Assembly (NCBI GenBank): GCA_022843405.1
Contig: JALHNQ010000001.1
Coordinates: forward strand, 1-61,436
From: Methylocystis sp.
Lineage (GTDB): Bacteria > Pseudomonadota > Alphaproteobacteria > Rhizobiales > Beijerinckiaceae
Direction of reading: 5' to 3'
DNA: 61,436 bases
Shown here piece by piece: positions 42,550 to 52,036 of the stretch (within the stretch, counting starts at the first letter, position 1; each line of letters starts with the position of its first letter). Made by a program: the position numbers and the translations under genes. Below the pieces are notes generated by a model. That model was not told where the DNA came from. It did no database searches and saw only the letters and a list, made by a program, of their open reading frames with translations.

Positions 42550-44472
42550 CTAGGGGAGCAATATTGCGCGACGCACGACAGGCGTCGGATTTTTGTAATA
42601 ATTGATGATTCTGTTAGCCAGCCAGCCATGATCGTCGGTATTGCTAAAGTTTTTAATCACATTAGTGGTGTTACCTCCACCCCACAAAATGGCGAACACG
42701 TTGCTGGCCGCCGCTTTTGCCAATTTCCCGTTGTCTTTGCCCCAGTTATAACTATTGGCATTGCCTTGGAAATTGTTGGATTTGCCTTGGTACGCCAGAA
42801 GGTAAGATTTATAGTTCGATCCAGGTGGGCATTGATAGGCTGACATACCTGCCACCTGAGGGTCAGTGCTACACTTTAGCAGGTAGTTGCCCACAGCGCT
42901 CTGCGCGGAAGCTCCAGATCCTGCGATAATGTTGCTTAAGTCTGCTTTCAAATTGCTGTCCCCAAAGAAGTATACGGGCGCCGTGCTAAAAACATAGTTT
43001 CCAGGCGTAGACGTTTCCGGCTCTGCTTCGCCGACATAGGGAATGTGGGAACCAGGAATCTGCCAAATCATCACAGGGATGTTGTTGAAGTTTTTGCTGA
43101 CTTGCCCAACAGCCGACAGGTAGTTGTCCCATGACCGCGCATTATAGAGCGTTGCCTGATCAGGTGAGGCGCTGTCGTCCGTTTCATAGCGGTCAAAAAC
43201 AAAAAAGTCGGGAACATAATTACGTCCAAGAGCGCCGGCGGTTATAGAACTTGGCGCATTTGTTTTCAGCCAGTTCGACACCGGCGCTGAATATTTGGTC
43301 GCGATCTCGGAATCTGTCAGGTCCTTGTGCGGCCACCAACCACCACCGCCACCGCTGACCGCCCACATATTCTCTTGCCAGCCGAATGTAACATTTCCAA
43401 TTGGCGAGAATGTGCGAATTAGCCAATTATTGGCTTGGACCCATCCCTCGAACCCAGCGGGGAAATTTGGCCTATTATAAGCGCTCTTATTATAAGTTGG
43501 GCTAGCAATGCAGCTATTAAACCAAGTCCCGATTTGACTATAAGTCTTGCCTGTTCCGCCAATCAAGTTGTTGGTCGCCACATTCCAATATGCATCTGTT
43601 GGACTATAGAAACTATAAGCCGGGTACCCGTCAGCGAACATAGTCTCTAATATTTTAACTGGGGTTCCGGCGTAGGTTTTGTTACAATATTTCGGTCCAC
43701 CCTGGCTGGGACATTGCCCACCAGAGGTATTTGGCTCAAACACGTTGTGATATGAACGAGTTTGTGTCAGAAAACATAACGCTTGATCAACGGCTATATT
43801 AACCGAATTTGCCGGAAGCGCATGGTTGGCGCTACCGATTGCATCCACTTGCTGAATCTGCCCCATCAAATCAGGGTTCATGATCAAGGAACCATAATAT
43901 TTAGCTCCATTATAAGTAACAGGCTTGTCATTTAACGCGATTGCGCCTCCTGCAAGGGTAATAAAATGCCGCGCCATAAGATAGGTGCCGCCGCTACTGG
44001 CTGGGTCAGGCGTTGACACATTCGTGAAATCGGTAAAAGCCGCCCCCCCACTCATTTGAGCGGTATATTCCACGATTGCGACGCGCATCGGATGCTTATT
44101 AATTGCGCTAAGTGTGGTTAAGTCGTTTGTCATTCTTAATTCAATGGTGGGGGGGTCGATGATCCCTGGGTCTCCGTTGCCGTTTACCCCTTCATATTTG
44201 AAGACCACGTCGACCGGCCTGCCCCCAAAGTCATCATCTCCACCGCGTGACGTCGCAGTAGGCGGCGTAACATTCGGGCCGCCAATTGCGCCCATTGCCA
44301 AGTAGGCAGGCCAGCCTCGAACTGTCCCCGAGGAAAAAAGACCTTTTTGAGCGGAGAACGCCGGAGGCAAGTATGTCTGATATTCGACCGCATTTGACGA
44401 GGATCCTCCGCCGTAGGCGCTGATAAACGTCACGATGTACAATGGCGCGGCCAGTTTGGGCGAGGATCTCAT
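42550..44472 (-). CDS. 640-residue protein of unknown function, probably horizontally acquired
   Basis: I do not recognise this family. The start has a good AGGGGAG ribosome site. The N-terminus (MRSSPKLAAPLYIVTFISAYGG) is only weakly signal-like. Several spaced cysteines (QCPSQGGPKYC, SCIAS, KCSTDP, QCPPG) suggest an exported, disulfide-bonded protein. The middle and C-terminal parts hold aromatic- and Gly-rich segments (GGGGGWWPHKDL, then NYVPDFFVFDRYETDDS, IPVMIWQIPGSHIPYVGE). These look like strands and loops of a TIM-barrel-type carbohydrate-active enzyme, but this is only an impression. Base and codon use are clearly more AT-rich than all neighbours, and IS21-like repeats touch its 3' end. 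Confidence 0.72.
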   Translation of the reverse strand: MRSSPKLAAPLYIVTFISAYGGGSSSNAVEYQTYLPPAFSAQKGLFSSGTVRGWPAYLAMGAIGGPNVTPPTATSRGGDDDFGGRPVDVVFKYEGVNGNGDPGIIDPPTIELRMTNDLTTLSAINKHPMRVAIVEYTAQMSGGAAFTDFTNVSTPDPASSGGTYLMARHFITLAGGAIALNDKPVTYNGAKYYGSLIMNPDLMGQIQQVDAIGSANHALPANSVNIAVDQALCFLTQTRSYHNVFEPNTSGGQCPSQGGPKYCNKTYAGTPVKILETMFADGYPAYSFYSPTDAYWNVATNNLIGGTGKTYSQIGTWFNSCIASPTYNKSAYNRPNFPAGFEGWVQANNWLIRTFSPIGNVTFGWQENMWAVSGGGGGWWPHKDLTDSEIATKYSAPVSNWLKTNAPSSITAGALGRNYVPDFFVFDRYETDDSASPDQATLYNARSWDNYLSAVGQVSKNFNNIPVMIWQIPGSHIPYVGEAEPETSTPGNYVFSTAPVYFFGDSNLKADLSNIIAGSGASAQSAVGNYLLKCSTDPQVAGMSAYQCPPGSNYKSYLLAYQGKSNNFQGNANSYNWGKDNGKLAKAAASNVFAILWGGGNTTNVIKNFSNTDDHGWLANRIINYYKNPTPVVRRAILLP

Positions 44473-44865
44473 GCGGTGCTCCCCTTTTTATCAGGCATTC
44501 GCTAGATGAATTGATGTTTCGAGAAATAGCTCTGCCTTATGCGTTCTGGCAAGCTCGCTGCGCCGACGCGCCGGGTGGATGGGCCTGCGGGTAAGCGACC
44601 CGAAGACTGCTTGTCGCAACATCCCGATGAGAGCATGCAGGCCGTTCTCGCCGGTGCGAGAATCCGCAGCCGGCGCCTCTGCGCGGGCAGGGGCTGACGA
44701 GGACCGCTGATCCCGGTCGCGGCGCTTGCCTGGCGTGGGCGCATACCCTATAAGCGCGCCATTCCACAGGCGAGGGTTACGCGGCGTCTGCCTCAAGACG
44801 TCGCTCCGGTGGCCGGCTTCCGGCCTCATCCATCTTTCGCCGAGGCTCAACCGGAGAAACGATAC
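44473..44865. other. Intergenic region upstream of rpsB
   Basis: About 390 bases between the foreign ORF and rpsB. GC returns to chromosomal level after about 44530. Short minus-strand frames exist, including the tail of a long frame antisense to rpsB, but none has a ribosome site or family match. The region ends with the predicted rpsB promoter (44726-44754) and a leader of roughly 105 bases containing a GGCCGG-type hairpin (near 44810-44824). Confidence 0.5.
44726..44754 (+). promoter_or_regulatory. Predicted promoter of rpsB-tsf
   Basis: TTGCCT (44726-44731) and TATAAG (44749-44754) are 17 bases apart, about 110 bases before the rpsB ATG. Position and spacing suit a strong housekeeping promoter. 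The leader could host ribosomal-protein feedback control, but I cannot show a specific structure. Confidence 0.5.
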
Positions 44866-45933
44866 ATGGCTCTTCCCGATTTCACTATGCGTAGCCTGCT
44901 CGAGGCTGGCGCCCACTTCGGCCATCAGTCGCACCGCTGGAACCCGAAGATGGCGCCCTTTATTTTCGGCGCCCGCAACAACATCCACATCATCGATCTC
45001 GCCCAGACGGTGCCGCTGCTGCATCAGGCGCTGAAGACGATTTCGGACACCGTCGCCAAGGGCGGACGGGTGCTGTTCGTCGGCACCAAGCGTCAGGCGC
45101 AGGAGCAGATCGCCGAGGCCGCCAAGCGTAGCGCGCAATATTACATCAACTCCCGCTGGCTCGGCGGCACGCTGACCAATTGGAAGACGATTTCCGGTTC
45201 GATCAACCGGTTGCGCAAACTCGACGAGCAGCTTTCGGCCGGCGCGTCGGGCATCACCAAGAAGGAACGGCTGCTGCTGACCCGCGAGCGCGACAAGCTC
45301 GAAAAAGCGCTCGGCGGCATCAAGGATATGGGCGGCACGCCGGACCTGATCTTCGTGGTCGACACGAATAAGGAGCAGCTCGCCATCAAGGAGGCGAACC
45401 GCCTCAAGATTCCGGTCGTCGCGGTGCTCGACACCAATTGCGATCCGGACGGCGTCACCCATCCGATCCCGGGCAATGACGACGCCGGCCGCGCCATCGC
45501 GCTCTATTGCGATCTCGTCGCGCGCGCCGCGATCGACGGCATTTCGCGCAGCCACGGCGCGATGGGAGTCGACCTTGGCGCCGAGGAGGCTCCTGCGGTC
45601 GAGCCGGCCCTCGAGCCCGGCCCGGTGATCCGCGAAGACTTGCGTACGGCCGAGGAGATCGCCGTCGAGGCCGCCGGCGCCGATGCGGAGACGCCGGGCG
45701 ACGCCTTCGAACTGCTGACCGCGCCGCGCGGCGCGCCGGACGATCTCGCCAAGCTGCATGGCGTCGGTCCGCAGCTTGTCAAGAAATTGAACGACGCCGG
45801 CGTCTATCACTATTGGCAGCTTGCCGCGATGACCGCGGCGGATGTGGAAAAGCTCGACGCCGAATTGAAGCTGAACGGCCGCATTGCGCGCGACGGCTGG
45901 GTCGATCAGGCGAAGGCGCTGCTCGCCGCCTGA
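44866..45933 (+). CDS. rpsB: 30S ribosomal protein S2 with C-terminal helix-hairpin-helix extension
   Basis: A 355-residue S2. The core is unmistakable: [75 protein letters not shown] and [21 protein letters not shown]. After an acidic linker there is an extra domain of about 60 residues ([22 protein letters not shown] ... [18 protein letters not shown]). It resembles helix-hairpin-helix/SAP-like modules found at the end of many alphaproteobacterial S2 proteins. tsf follows. Confidence 0.97.
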   Translation: MALPDFTMRSLLEAGAHFGHQSHRWNPKMAPFIFGARNNIHIIDLAQTVPLLHQALKTISDTVAKGGRVLFVGTKRQAQEQIAEAAKRSAQYYINSRWLGGTLTNWKTISGSINRLRKLDEQLSAGASGITKKERLLLTRERDKLEKALGGIKDMGGTPDLIFVVDTNKEQLAIKEANRLKIPVVAVLDTNCDPDGVTHPIPGNDDAGRAIALYCDLVARAAIDGISRSHGAMGVDLGAEEAPAVEPALEPGPVIREDLRTAEEIAVEAAGADAETPGDAFELLTAPRGAPDDLAKLHGVGPQLVKKLNDAGVYHYWQLAAMTAADVEKLDAELKLNGRIARDGWVDQAKALLAA

Positions 45934-46022
45934 TCCGTTCGTCACGTCCGAATGCTTAAGACGCGCGCGCCGGTCCAATGGGCCGGCGCCGTCGCATGAC
46001 CCCTTTGGAAGGAATTTCGACC

Positions 46023-46949
46023 ATGGCTACGATCACCGCCGCCCTTGTCAAGGAACTGCGCGAGAGCACCGGCGCCGGCATGATGGATTGCAAATCGGCG
46101 CTCACCCAGACCGAGGGCGATTTCGAAGCGGCGGTCGACTGGTTGCGCAAGAAGGGCCTCTCCAAGGCGGCGAAAAAGGCCGATCGCGTCGCCGCCGAAG
46201 GGCTTGTCGCGGCGCTGACGGGCGACAAGAAAGGCGTCGTCGTCGAGGTGAATTCCGAGACCGACTTCGTCGCCCGCAACGCCGATTTCCAGACGCTCGT
46301 GAAAAACATCGCCGAGGTCGCCCTCAACAGCGGCAAGACCGAGGTCGAGGCGCTCGGCGCGCAAGCCTATCCCGGCGGCGGCACGGTGAGCGAAGCGGTC
46401 ACCAACGCCATCGCCGCCATCGGCGAGAACCTGACGCTGCGCCGCGCCGCGTCCTTAAGCGTCGGCGACGGCGTCGTCGGCCGTTACGTGCATGCGCAGG
46501 TCGTCGACGGCCAGGGCAAGATCGCGGTGATCGTCGCGCTCGAATCGACCGGCGACAAGGAAGTGCTGGCGACGCTCGCGCGCCAGCTCGCCATGCATGT
46601 CGCCTCGGCCAATCCGCTGGCGCTCGACGCCTCGGGCCTCGATCCGGCGACGGTCGAGCGCGAGAAGAAGCTGCTGATCGAGAAGAACGCCGGCAAGCCC
46701 GAGAACGTGCTGCAGAAAATCGTCGACTCGGGGATCAAGACCTACGCCAAGGAGGTCTGCATGCTCGATCAGGTCTCGAACCATCCCGATCACGGCGGCA
46801 AGACCGTGGCGCAGGCGGTGAAGGAACTAGAAGGCAAGGCCGGCGCGCCGATCGCGATCAAGGGCTTCGTGCGCTACGCGCTTGGCGAAGGCATCGAGAA
46901 GCAGACCAACGATTTCGCGGCGGAGGTGGCGGCGGCGGCGAAGGGGTGA
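46023..46949 (+). CDS. tsf: Translation elongation factor Ts
   Basis: A 308-residue guanine nucleotide exchange factor for EF-Tu. The N-terminal UBA-like module [24 protein letters not shown] is standard. [25 protein letters not shown] and [17 protein letters not shown] are core motifs. The dimerisation domain holds [16 protein letters not shown]. The ATG at 46023 follows GGAAGGAATTTCGACC and gives the normal N-terminus; the frame opens earlier at 45978. Followed by a strong terminator, which cuts the usual tsf-pyrH continuity. Confidence 0.97.
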   Translation: MATITAALVKELRESTGAGMMDCKSALTQTEGDFEAAVDWLRKKGLSKAAKKADRVAAEGLVAALTGDKKGVVVEVNSETDFVARNADFQTLVKNIAEVALNSGKTEVEALGAQAYPGGGTVSEAVTNAIAAIGENLTLRRAASLSVGDGVVGRYVHAQVVDGQGKIAVIVALESTGDKEVLATLARQLAMHVASANPLALDASGLDPATVEREKKLLIEKNAGKPENVLQKIVDSGIKTYAKEVCMLDQVSNHPDHGGKTVAQAVKELEGKAGAPIAIKGFVRYALGEGIEKQTNDFAAEVAAAAKG

Positions 46950-46992
46950 GTCATTCCTTCTTCCCACTCGTGGGGAGATGGTCAGGGCGAGA

Positions 46993-47020
46993 GGCCGGGG
47001 TGTTGACCCCGGCCTTTTTT
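46993..47020 (+). terminator. Rho-independent terminator after tsf
   Basis: The 8-pair stem GGCCGGGG / CCCCGGCC with loop TGTTGA is followed by six T. Confidence 0.9.
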
Positions 47021-47040
47021 GTTTGCGCGAAATCTCTCCG

Positions 47041-47148
47041 CGTCATGCCCGCGCTTGTCGCGGGCATCCACGCGGCGCCGTTACGCGCGTCTCGCGATCA
47101 TTGCGCAATGTCGCGGCATGGATGGCCGGGACAAGCCCGGCCATGACG
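47041..47148. repeat. Palindromic intergenic repeat (CGTCATG...CATGACG type)
   Basis: The 108-base element has imperfect inverted ends. CGTCATGCCCGCGCTTGTCG at 47041-47060 matches the complement of the right end (GGGACAAGCCCGGCCATGACG). Inner hairpins GCCCGCG/CGCGGGC and GGCCGGG/CCCGGCC are visible. This looks like the common interspersed repeat of Rhizobiales genomes. It is unrelated to the CCCTCCCC repeats elsewhere in the window. The remaining stretch 47149-47372 contains no recognisable gene or site. Confidence 0.7.
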
Positions 47149-47372
47149 GCTAAAAGTCCGCGCCGTCACTCCCCCGCATCGCCGCCGCGACCTTCGCCTC
47201 CGCCTCTTCCTCGCTCGCGCCGCTTTACGTTCTGCTCGCGTCAAACGAATCGCAGATTTCAAACTGATGCACTACCGAGATTCGTGACGGGCCAAGTGTG
47301 TTTGGCGCGACCGGCGGCGAGGTCAGGCCGTAAGTTCGTCGTCGGCCTAATGGCGCGCGATAGGCCAGAAAG

Positions 47373-47864
47373 CTATGCCGCTATCTGTTCAATGATCTGA
47401 TCGAGTAGCATCAGATCATCCCCTGCTACTGCTTCCCAATCAGTGTCTCGGAAATCGGGGTCCGCCCCTACATCGATGTAGACCCAGAAGTTACTCAGCC
47501 GAAATAAGCAAGCCCTTGCCTTAATGAGCATAAGCTCGTTCTGCGCGGCGTCCATGTCGAGGATTAATTGCGGAAGCTCGTGGGCGATGCGGTTCCGATA
47601 TTTTCGTAGCTCTTGAATCGCATCCATCTCGTCAGCACTGATCGCGTCGAAGTGGTCTCGAAGATACAGCAAGCTCGCCTCAAACACGTCCCTATGCCGC
47701 GCCAGCACGTCATCCTCATAGGTTTTGAAGGGCATGCCGGGACCAAAAAAAGTATTGGCATAGAAATTCTTGACCCTCACGATCACGAGCTTTTTTAGCA
47801 ACTTGAACGACAGGAGGATCAAGCCCGCGTGCGATAGATGGTGCCGAACATCTTCGGGCTTCAT
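47373..47864 (-). CDS. HEPN-like protein, second gene of a two-gene accessory operon
   Basis: A 163-residue, mostly alpha-helical protein of no recognised family. A helix-loop motif KYRNRIAHELPQ contains R90-N-R-I-A-H95, matching the RX4-6H active motif of HEPN ribonucleases and toxins. HEPN proteins of this size often cleave RNA or act as structural partners in toxin-antitoxin or defence systems. The ATG at 47864 lies 4 bases after the stop of the preceding gene, so they are co-translated. An in-frame ATG at 47894 would overlap that gene. Lower GC than flanking genes and insertion between tsf and pyrH suggest transfer. Function is inferred only. Confidence 0.65.
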   Translation of the reverse strand: MKPEDVRHHLSHAGLILLSFKLLKKLVIVRVKNFYANTFFGPGMPFKTYEDDVLARHRDVFEASLLYLRDHFDAISADEMDAIQELRKYRNRIAHELPQLILDMDAAQNELMLIKARACLFRLSNFWVYIDVGADPDFRDTDWEAVAGDDLMLLDQIIEQIAA

Positions 47865-47868
47865 GTGC

Positions 47869-48432
47869 TCAATTCTGGACGGGGTCAATTGCAAGCCCTT
47901 GTTCTTTTGGGATTCGCGCCGTGTATTTTGCCAACTGGTCCTTGCTGATGCCGAGGCTTCTAAGATGTGGTTCCATGAAAACGGTTAGAGCGTCGTCAAC
48001 TCGCTCGAAGATCGTGCGCGCGGCTATAAGCTCGACGATCATCGCGTCACGCCCCTCTCTTTTGAGAAACTCGCTAGCGCGAACCCGAAAAAAATGATGC
48101 GCTAGAAAATCGCGACTCTCTTTGGCTTGAACGATTTGGGCCTTTAGATCGAGTTCCATCTCCGCAAGCGCTTGAACTCTCTTAATAAGGTTGCCGAGGC
48201 TTTGGGCGTGCTGGTTTGCCATGAAAATATCGAATTGAGCTTCGTAAGACGGCCTATCAAAGTCGGCTCGCCCTTTTGCTCGGTAATCCTTCGCCACACC
48301 GGCCAGATAATCAAGTTGCAGAATAGCATTAGCAAGCCCCGCCTCGAAAACACTTGCCATGTAAAATGCAAGTCCGAAGTGAGCGTAAACTTCCTTGCAA
48401 TGCAATCCTTCGTCGTACCGTTCTTCGATCAT
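47869..48432 (-). CDS. HEPN-like protein, first gene of a two-gene accessory operon
   Basis: A 187-residue helical protein of unknown family. The motif KESRDFLAHHFFR has R107-D-F-L-A-H112, again an RX4H pattern, within a helix pair typical of HEPN domains. The first half (YDEGLHCKEVYAHFGLAFYMAS, then VFEAGLANAILQLDYLAG) is hydrophobic and helical. The ATG at 48432 (MIEERYDEG) has GAGG eight bases upstream; the frame continues to 48552 without a better site. The gene and its downstream partner form an operon with no neighbour of known function. Confidence 0.62.
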   Translation of the reverse strand: MIEERYDEGLHCKEVYAHFGLAFYMASVFEAGLANAILQLDYLAGVAKDYRAKGRADFDRPSYEAQFDIFMANQHAQSLGNLIKRVQALAEMELDLKAQIVQAKESRDFLAHHFFRVRASEFLKREGRDAMIVELIAARTIFERVDDALTVFMEPHLRSLGISKDQLAKYTARIPKEQGLAIDPVQN

Positions 48433-48863
48433 GGCTGAAGCCTCGAAATCTGTGACGCGTTGACGCCGCGCCGTTCCCTTCGCAAGCGTCTCGCGGGCTC
48501 GCGCGTGACTGGTGAGGGCAAGGGATGCCATGCGGACGCTGCTTGCGCGCACTCTAATCCTTAGTCTGTGCGGGCGCGGATGGCATCGCGCTCAATGGGA
48601 AGTTCAAGACGGCTTCCATATAAAAAAGATGAACGAGCAATTCTTGCAAGTTGCAGTTTTTGGGTGCGCCTACAGCACAGGCTTTGATCTCCCGATAGTG
48701 CCGTGCGGAACATGTCGGCAACAGCAGTTCAGCGTGCGGGCTGAGGTTTTTGTTCGGTGCTCGGCCCGCTTGGCGTCCACGCTGATTACACCCCCTCACT
48801 TGCCCACGCCGCGCCGCGTCCGTATGAAGAACGCGCCCCGCCTCAGCCAGCGAGATTCGCCTC
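48433..48863. other. Intergenic region between the HEPN-like pair and pyrH
   Basis: About 430 bases. A plus-strand frame crosses from 48512 into pyrH, but it has no ribosome site and resembles nothing, so it is rejected. The section 48590-48790 is AT-richer, like the accessory pair, and includes CCATATAAAAAAGATGAACG near 48617. The promoters of pyrH (plus) and of the pair (minus) must lie here; I cannot place them with confidence. Confidence 0.4.
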
Positions 48864-49592
48864 ATGTCCGACCAATTGTCGACGCGGAAATGGAAGCGCG
48901 TGATCGTCAAGCTGTCGGGCGAGGCGCTGCAGGGCGGCGCCCCGCATGGGCTCGACGCCGTTACGCTGGCCCGCATCGCCGCCGATCTCGCGGCCGCCGC
49001 GGCGGCGGGGCATGAGATCGCCGTCGTCGTCGGCGGCGGCAATTTCTTTCGCGGCATCAAGGGCGCCGACACCGGCATCGAGCGCGCCCGCGCCGATTCG
49101 ATCGGCATGCTGGCCACCGTGATGAATGGGCTGGCGCTCGAACAGGCGGTCGAAGGGCAGGGGCGCCAGGCCCGCTGCCTCTCCGCCGTGCCGATGCCGT
49201 CGGTCTGCGAATCCTTCTCGCGCCGCGCGGCGCTGCATCATCTCGCCAAGGGGCGCGTCGTCATCGCGGCGGGCGGCACCGGCAATCCCTTCTTCACCAC
49301 CGACACCGGCGCGGTGCTGCGCGCCGCCGAACTTTCCGCCGACGCGGTGCTCAAGGCCACCCAGGTCGACGGGGTCTATACCGCCGACCCGAAGCGCGAT
49401 CCGACCGCGCAGCGCTACGAGCGCTTGAGCCATGACGAGGCGATCGGCAAAAATCTGGCGGTGATGGACACCGCGGCCTTCGCGCTCGCGCGCGAGAACA
49501 GGATTCCGATTCTGGTCTTTTCGATCGCCGAAGCGGGCGCCATTGACGCGGCGCTGTCGGGCAGGGGCCGCGCCACGCTGGTCGCGCCGTAA
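48864..49592 (+). CDS. pyrH: UMP kinase
   Basis: A 242-residue amino acid kinase-fold enzyme that phosphorylates UMP to UDP. Signatures are RVIVKLSGEALQGG at the N-terminus, AVVVGGGNFFRGIKGADTGIERARADSIGMLATVMN, VIAAGGTGNPFFTTDTGAVLRAAEL and VDGVYTADPKRDPTAQRYERL. Length is standard. Normally contiguous with tsf in this lineage; here 1.9 kb of accessory DNA separates them. Followed by frr. Confidence 0.97.
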   Translation: MSDQLSTRKWKRVIVKLSGEALQGGAPHGLDAVTLARIAADLAAAAAAGHEIAVVVGGGNFFRGIKGADTGIERARADSIGMLATVMNGLALEQAVEGQGRQARCLSAVPMPSVCESFSRRAALHHLAKGRVVIAAGGTGNPFFTTDTGAVLRAAELSADAVLKATQVDGVYTADPKRDPTAQRYERLSHDEAIGKNLAVMDTAAFALARENRIPILVFSIAEAGAIDAALSGRGRATLVAP

Positions 49593-49754
49593 GACAGTTT
49601 CGCGCGCGAGCGGAAATCGTGCCATAAATCCCGGCCCCGCAGCGCCCGACTGGCGAAGCCGGCGGCGTGCGCGGCTTTCGCCACGCCAGATTCGAAAGCA
49701 TCAGAGCCGAGCCGCGGTGACGACGGCGGCCATTATCAAGACGGGTTAAGCACA

Positions 49755-50315
49755 ATGGCGGAAACTTTTGACCTCGCGGAATTGAAGCGCCGCATGCAGG
49801 GCGCGCTCGCGACGCTCAAGCACGAATTCGGCGGGCTGCGCACCGGACGCGCGTCGGCGAGTCTGCTCGATCCGGTTCATGTCGACGCATACGGCCAGGT
49901 GTCGCCGCTCAATCAGGTGGCCACCGTGAGCGTGCCCGAGCCGCGCCTCCTTTCAGTGCAGGTTTGGGACAAGGCCTTGGTGATCGCCGTCGACAAGGCG
50001 ATTCGCGAAGCGAACCTCGGTCTCCAGCCCACGGTTGAAGGGCAGATTCTGCGCATCCGCATGCCTGAACTCAATGAGCAGCGCCGCAAGGAGCTCGTCA
50101 AAGTGGCGCATAAATACGCCGAGGATGCGCGGGTCGCCGTACGCCACGTGCGTCGCGACGGGCTCGACATTCTCAAGAAGTTGCTCAAGGATCACGCGAT
50201 CCCCGAGGATGACGAGAAGCGCCACGAGCAAGAGGTGCAGAAGGCCACGGATGAGACGGTGAAGGAGATCGACGCCGCGCTCGCCGCCAAGGAAAAGGAA
50301 ATCATGCAGGTCTAG
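49755..50315 (+). CDS. frr: Ribosome recycling factor
   Basis: A 186-residue factor that, with EF-G, splits the post-termination ribosome. The sequence has [42 protein letters not shown], then the helical [26 protein letters not shown] and the C-terminal [17 protein letters not shown]. Fully typical in length. It lies 162 bases after pyrH; that gap contains no recognisable feature. Confidence 0.97.
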   Translation: MAETFDLAELKRRMQGALATLKHEFGGLRTGRASASLLDPVHVDAYGQVSPLNQVATVSVPEPRLLSVQVWDKALVIAVDKAIREANLGLQPTVEGQILRIRMPELNEQRRKELVKVAHKYAEDARVAVRHVRRDGLDILKKLLKDHAIPEDDEKRHEQEVQKATDETVKEIDAALAAKEKEIMQV

Positions 50316-50365
50316 GGTCCTGCGGCGTTGTATAGCGCAGGCTTGATGGCCATTTGGAACCGAGT

Positions 50366-51145
50366 ATGACGGAGAGCGACATTTTAGAGGCGGAAACGAA
50401 CGCGCAGCGCGCCTGCGCGGCGCCCCGCCATGTCGCGCTGATCATGGACGGCAACGGCCGCTGGGCGGCGCAGCGGGGGCTGCCGCGATTCGAAGGACAC
50501 CGGCGCGGCGTCGAGGCGTTGCGCCGCGCGGTGCGGGCGGCGATCAAGCTCGATATCCGTTATCTGACGGTCTATTCCTTCTCGGCGGAAAACTGGTCGC
50601 GTCCGCGCGAGGAGGTGGAAAGCCTGCTCACGCTGCTGCATCGTTTCATCCGCAATGATCTCGCCGAATTGCACGCCAGCAATGTGCGCGTGCGCGTCAT
50701 TGGCGCGCGCGCCGACCTCGCGCCCGACATTTCCGATCTGCTCCGCGAGGCCGAGCAGGTGACGCAGGCGAACACCGGGCTCACGCTGGTCGTCGCTTTC
50801 AACTACGGCTCGCGGCAAGAGATTGCGGCGGCGGCGCGCGCGCTCGCCGAAATGGTGGCGCAGGGACGGCTCGCGCCCGAGGAGATCGACGCCGAAGCGA
50901 TCGCGCAGCGGCTCGACACTGCGGATATTCCCGATCCGGACCTGATCATCCGCACCTCGGGCGAACAGCGGCTGTCGAACTTCCTGCTATGGCAGGCGGC
51001 TTACAGCGAATTCGTCTTCCTGCCGATTCTCTGGCCGGATTTCGACGAAGCGGCGCTTGCCGCCGCGATCGCCGAATACGCCCATCGGGATCGCCGATTT
51101 GGCGGACTTGAAGCCGCGGCGCGCAGCGCCAAGACCGCTTCATGA
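50366..51145 (+). CDS. uppS: Isoprenyl transferase (undecaprenyl diphosphate synthase)
   Basis: A 259-residue cis-prenyltransferase that makes the C55 lipid carrier for peptidoglycan and LPS. The motif [27 protein letters not shown] carries the catalytic aspartate. [30 protein letters not shown] and the C-terminal [24 protein letters not shown] complete the family. The ATG at 50366 is preferred over a TTG at 50354. The stop overlaps cdsA (ATGA). Confidence 0.97.
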   Translation: MTESDILEAETNAQRACAAPRHVALIMDGNGRWAAQRGLPRFEGHRRGVEALRRAVRAAIKLDIRYLTVYSFSAENWSRPREEVESLLTLLHRFIRNDLAELHASNVRVRVIGARADLAPDISDLLREAEQVTQANTGLTLVVAFNYGSRQEIAAAARALAEMVAQGRLAPEEIDAEAIAQRLDTADIPDPDLIIRTSGEQRLSNFLLWQAAYSEFVFLPILWPDFDEAALAAAIAEYAHRDRRFGGLEAAARSAKTAS

Positions 51146-52026
51146 CGGGGGATCGCCGGGAGCGAACCATAGGCCAGGCCAGGGCGCCGGCGCTGAGCGC
51201 GTCCGCCGGCGGCTTCGCCGATCTCGGACCGCGCGTCGCGTCGGCCGTGGCGATGGTCGTCGCGGCGCTCGGAACGCTCTATGTCGGCGGCGACGCCTTC
51301 GCGCTGTTCTGGCTCGCCGCCGCTTTCGCCGTCAGCTGGGAGTGGCAAAATCTGATCGGCGGCGAGGGTCGCTCGGCGCGAATCGCGGTCGGCGGCGCGG
51401 CGGTCGCGGCCGCCGCGGCCTTTGGGCGCGTTGCCATGCCGGGCGCTGCGGCTCTGGCGATCGCGCTGCTTGCCCTGGCGGGCGGCGCCGATGCCGGCGC
51501 CGACCGCCGCCTCTGGGCGGCGACCGGCGTCGTCTATGCCGGCGCGCCCGCCTTCGCCGTTTGCCTGTTGCGCGAATCGCCCGACGTCGGCGCGCTCGCG
51601 GTCGCCTTCCTGTTCGCCACTGTCTGGGGTACCGATATTTTTGCCTATTTCGGCGGCAGGCTGATCGGCGGACCAAAGCTCTGGCCACGAATATCGGCGG
51701 GAAAGACCTGGTCGGGAACGATCACCGGCGTCGTGTGCGGCGCCATGCTTGGCCTTTGCGCCGTCTATTTCGGGGGTGGTCCGCAACTTGCGTCCTGGCC
51801 TGTCTTCATGCTGGGCCTTGCCGCAGCCGCCTTTTCCCAGGTCGGCGATCTTTTCGAATCCTCGGTCAAGCGCCGCTTCGGCGTCAAGGACTCGAGCCGG
51901 CTCATTCCGGGCCATGGCGGGGTCATGGATCGGCTTGACGGATTCATCTTCGCCAGCGTTTTCGCCGCGACGGTGGGCTTGATGCGCGGCGGGCCGTCGG
52001 TGGCCGCGGGTCTCTTCTTCTGGTAA
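51142..52026 (+). CDS. cdsA: Phosphatidate cytidylyltransferase
   Basis: A 294-residue membrane enzyme producing CDP-diacylglycerol. About seven hydrophobic segments are visible. The C-terminal signature [28 protein letters not shown] is intact. The sequence begins with a polar stretch of about 30 residues before the first membrane segment. Sits between uppS (4-base overlap) and dxr (10-base gap), the usual order. Confidence 0.95.
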   Translation: MTGDRRERTIGQARAPALSASAGGFADLGPRVASAVAMVVAALGTLYVGGDAFALFWLAAAFAVSWEWQNLIGGEGRSARIAVGGAAVAAAAAFGRVAMPGAAALAIALLALAGGADAGADRRLWAATGVVYAGAPAFAVCLLRESPDVGALAVAFLFATVWGTDIFAYFGGRLIGGPKLWPRISAGKTWSGTITGVVCGAMLGLCAVYFGGGPQLASWPVFMLGLAAAAFSQVGDLFESSVKRRFGVKDSSRLIPGHGGVMDRLDGFIFASVFAATVGLMRGGPSVAAGLFFW

Positions 52027-52036
52027 GGCGGAGCGG

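Noticed and set aside
44491-45978. 495-codon frame antisense to rpsB
   Set aside because: rpsB is certain on the other strand; the tail outside rpsB has no start signal or family match.
48512-49015. 167-codon plus-strand frame before and into pyrH
   Set aside because: No ribosome site, no family features, and it runs out of frame into pyrH.
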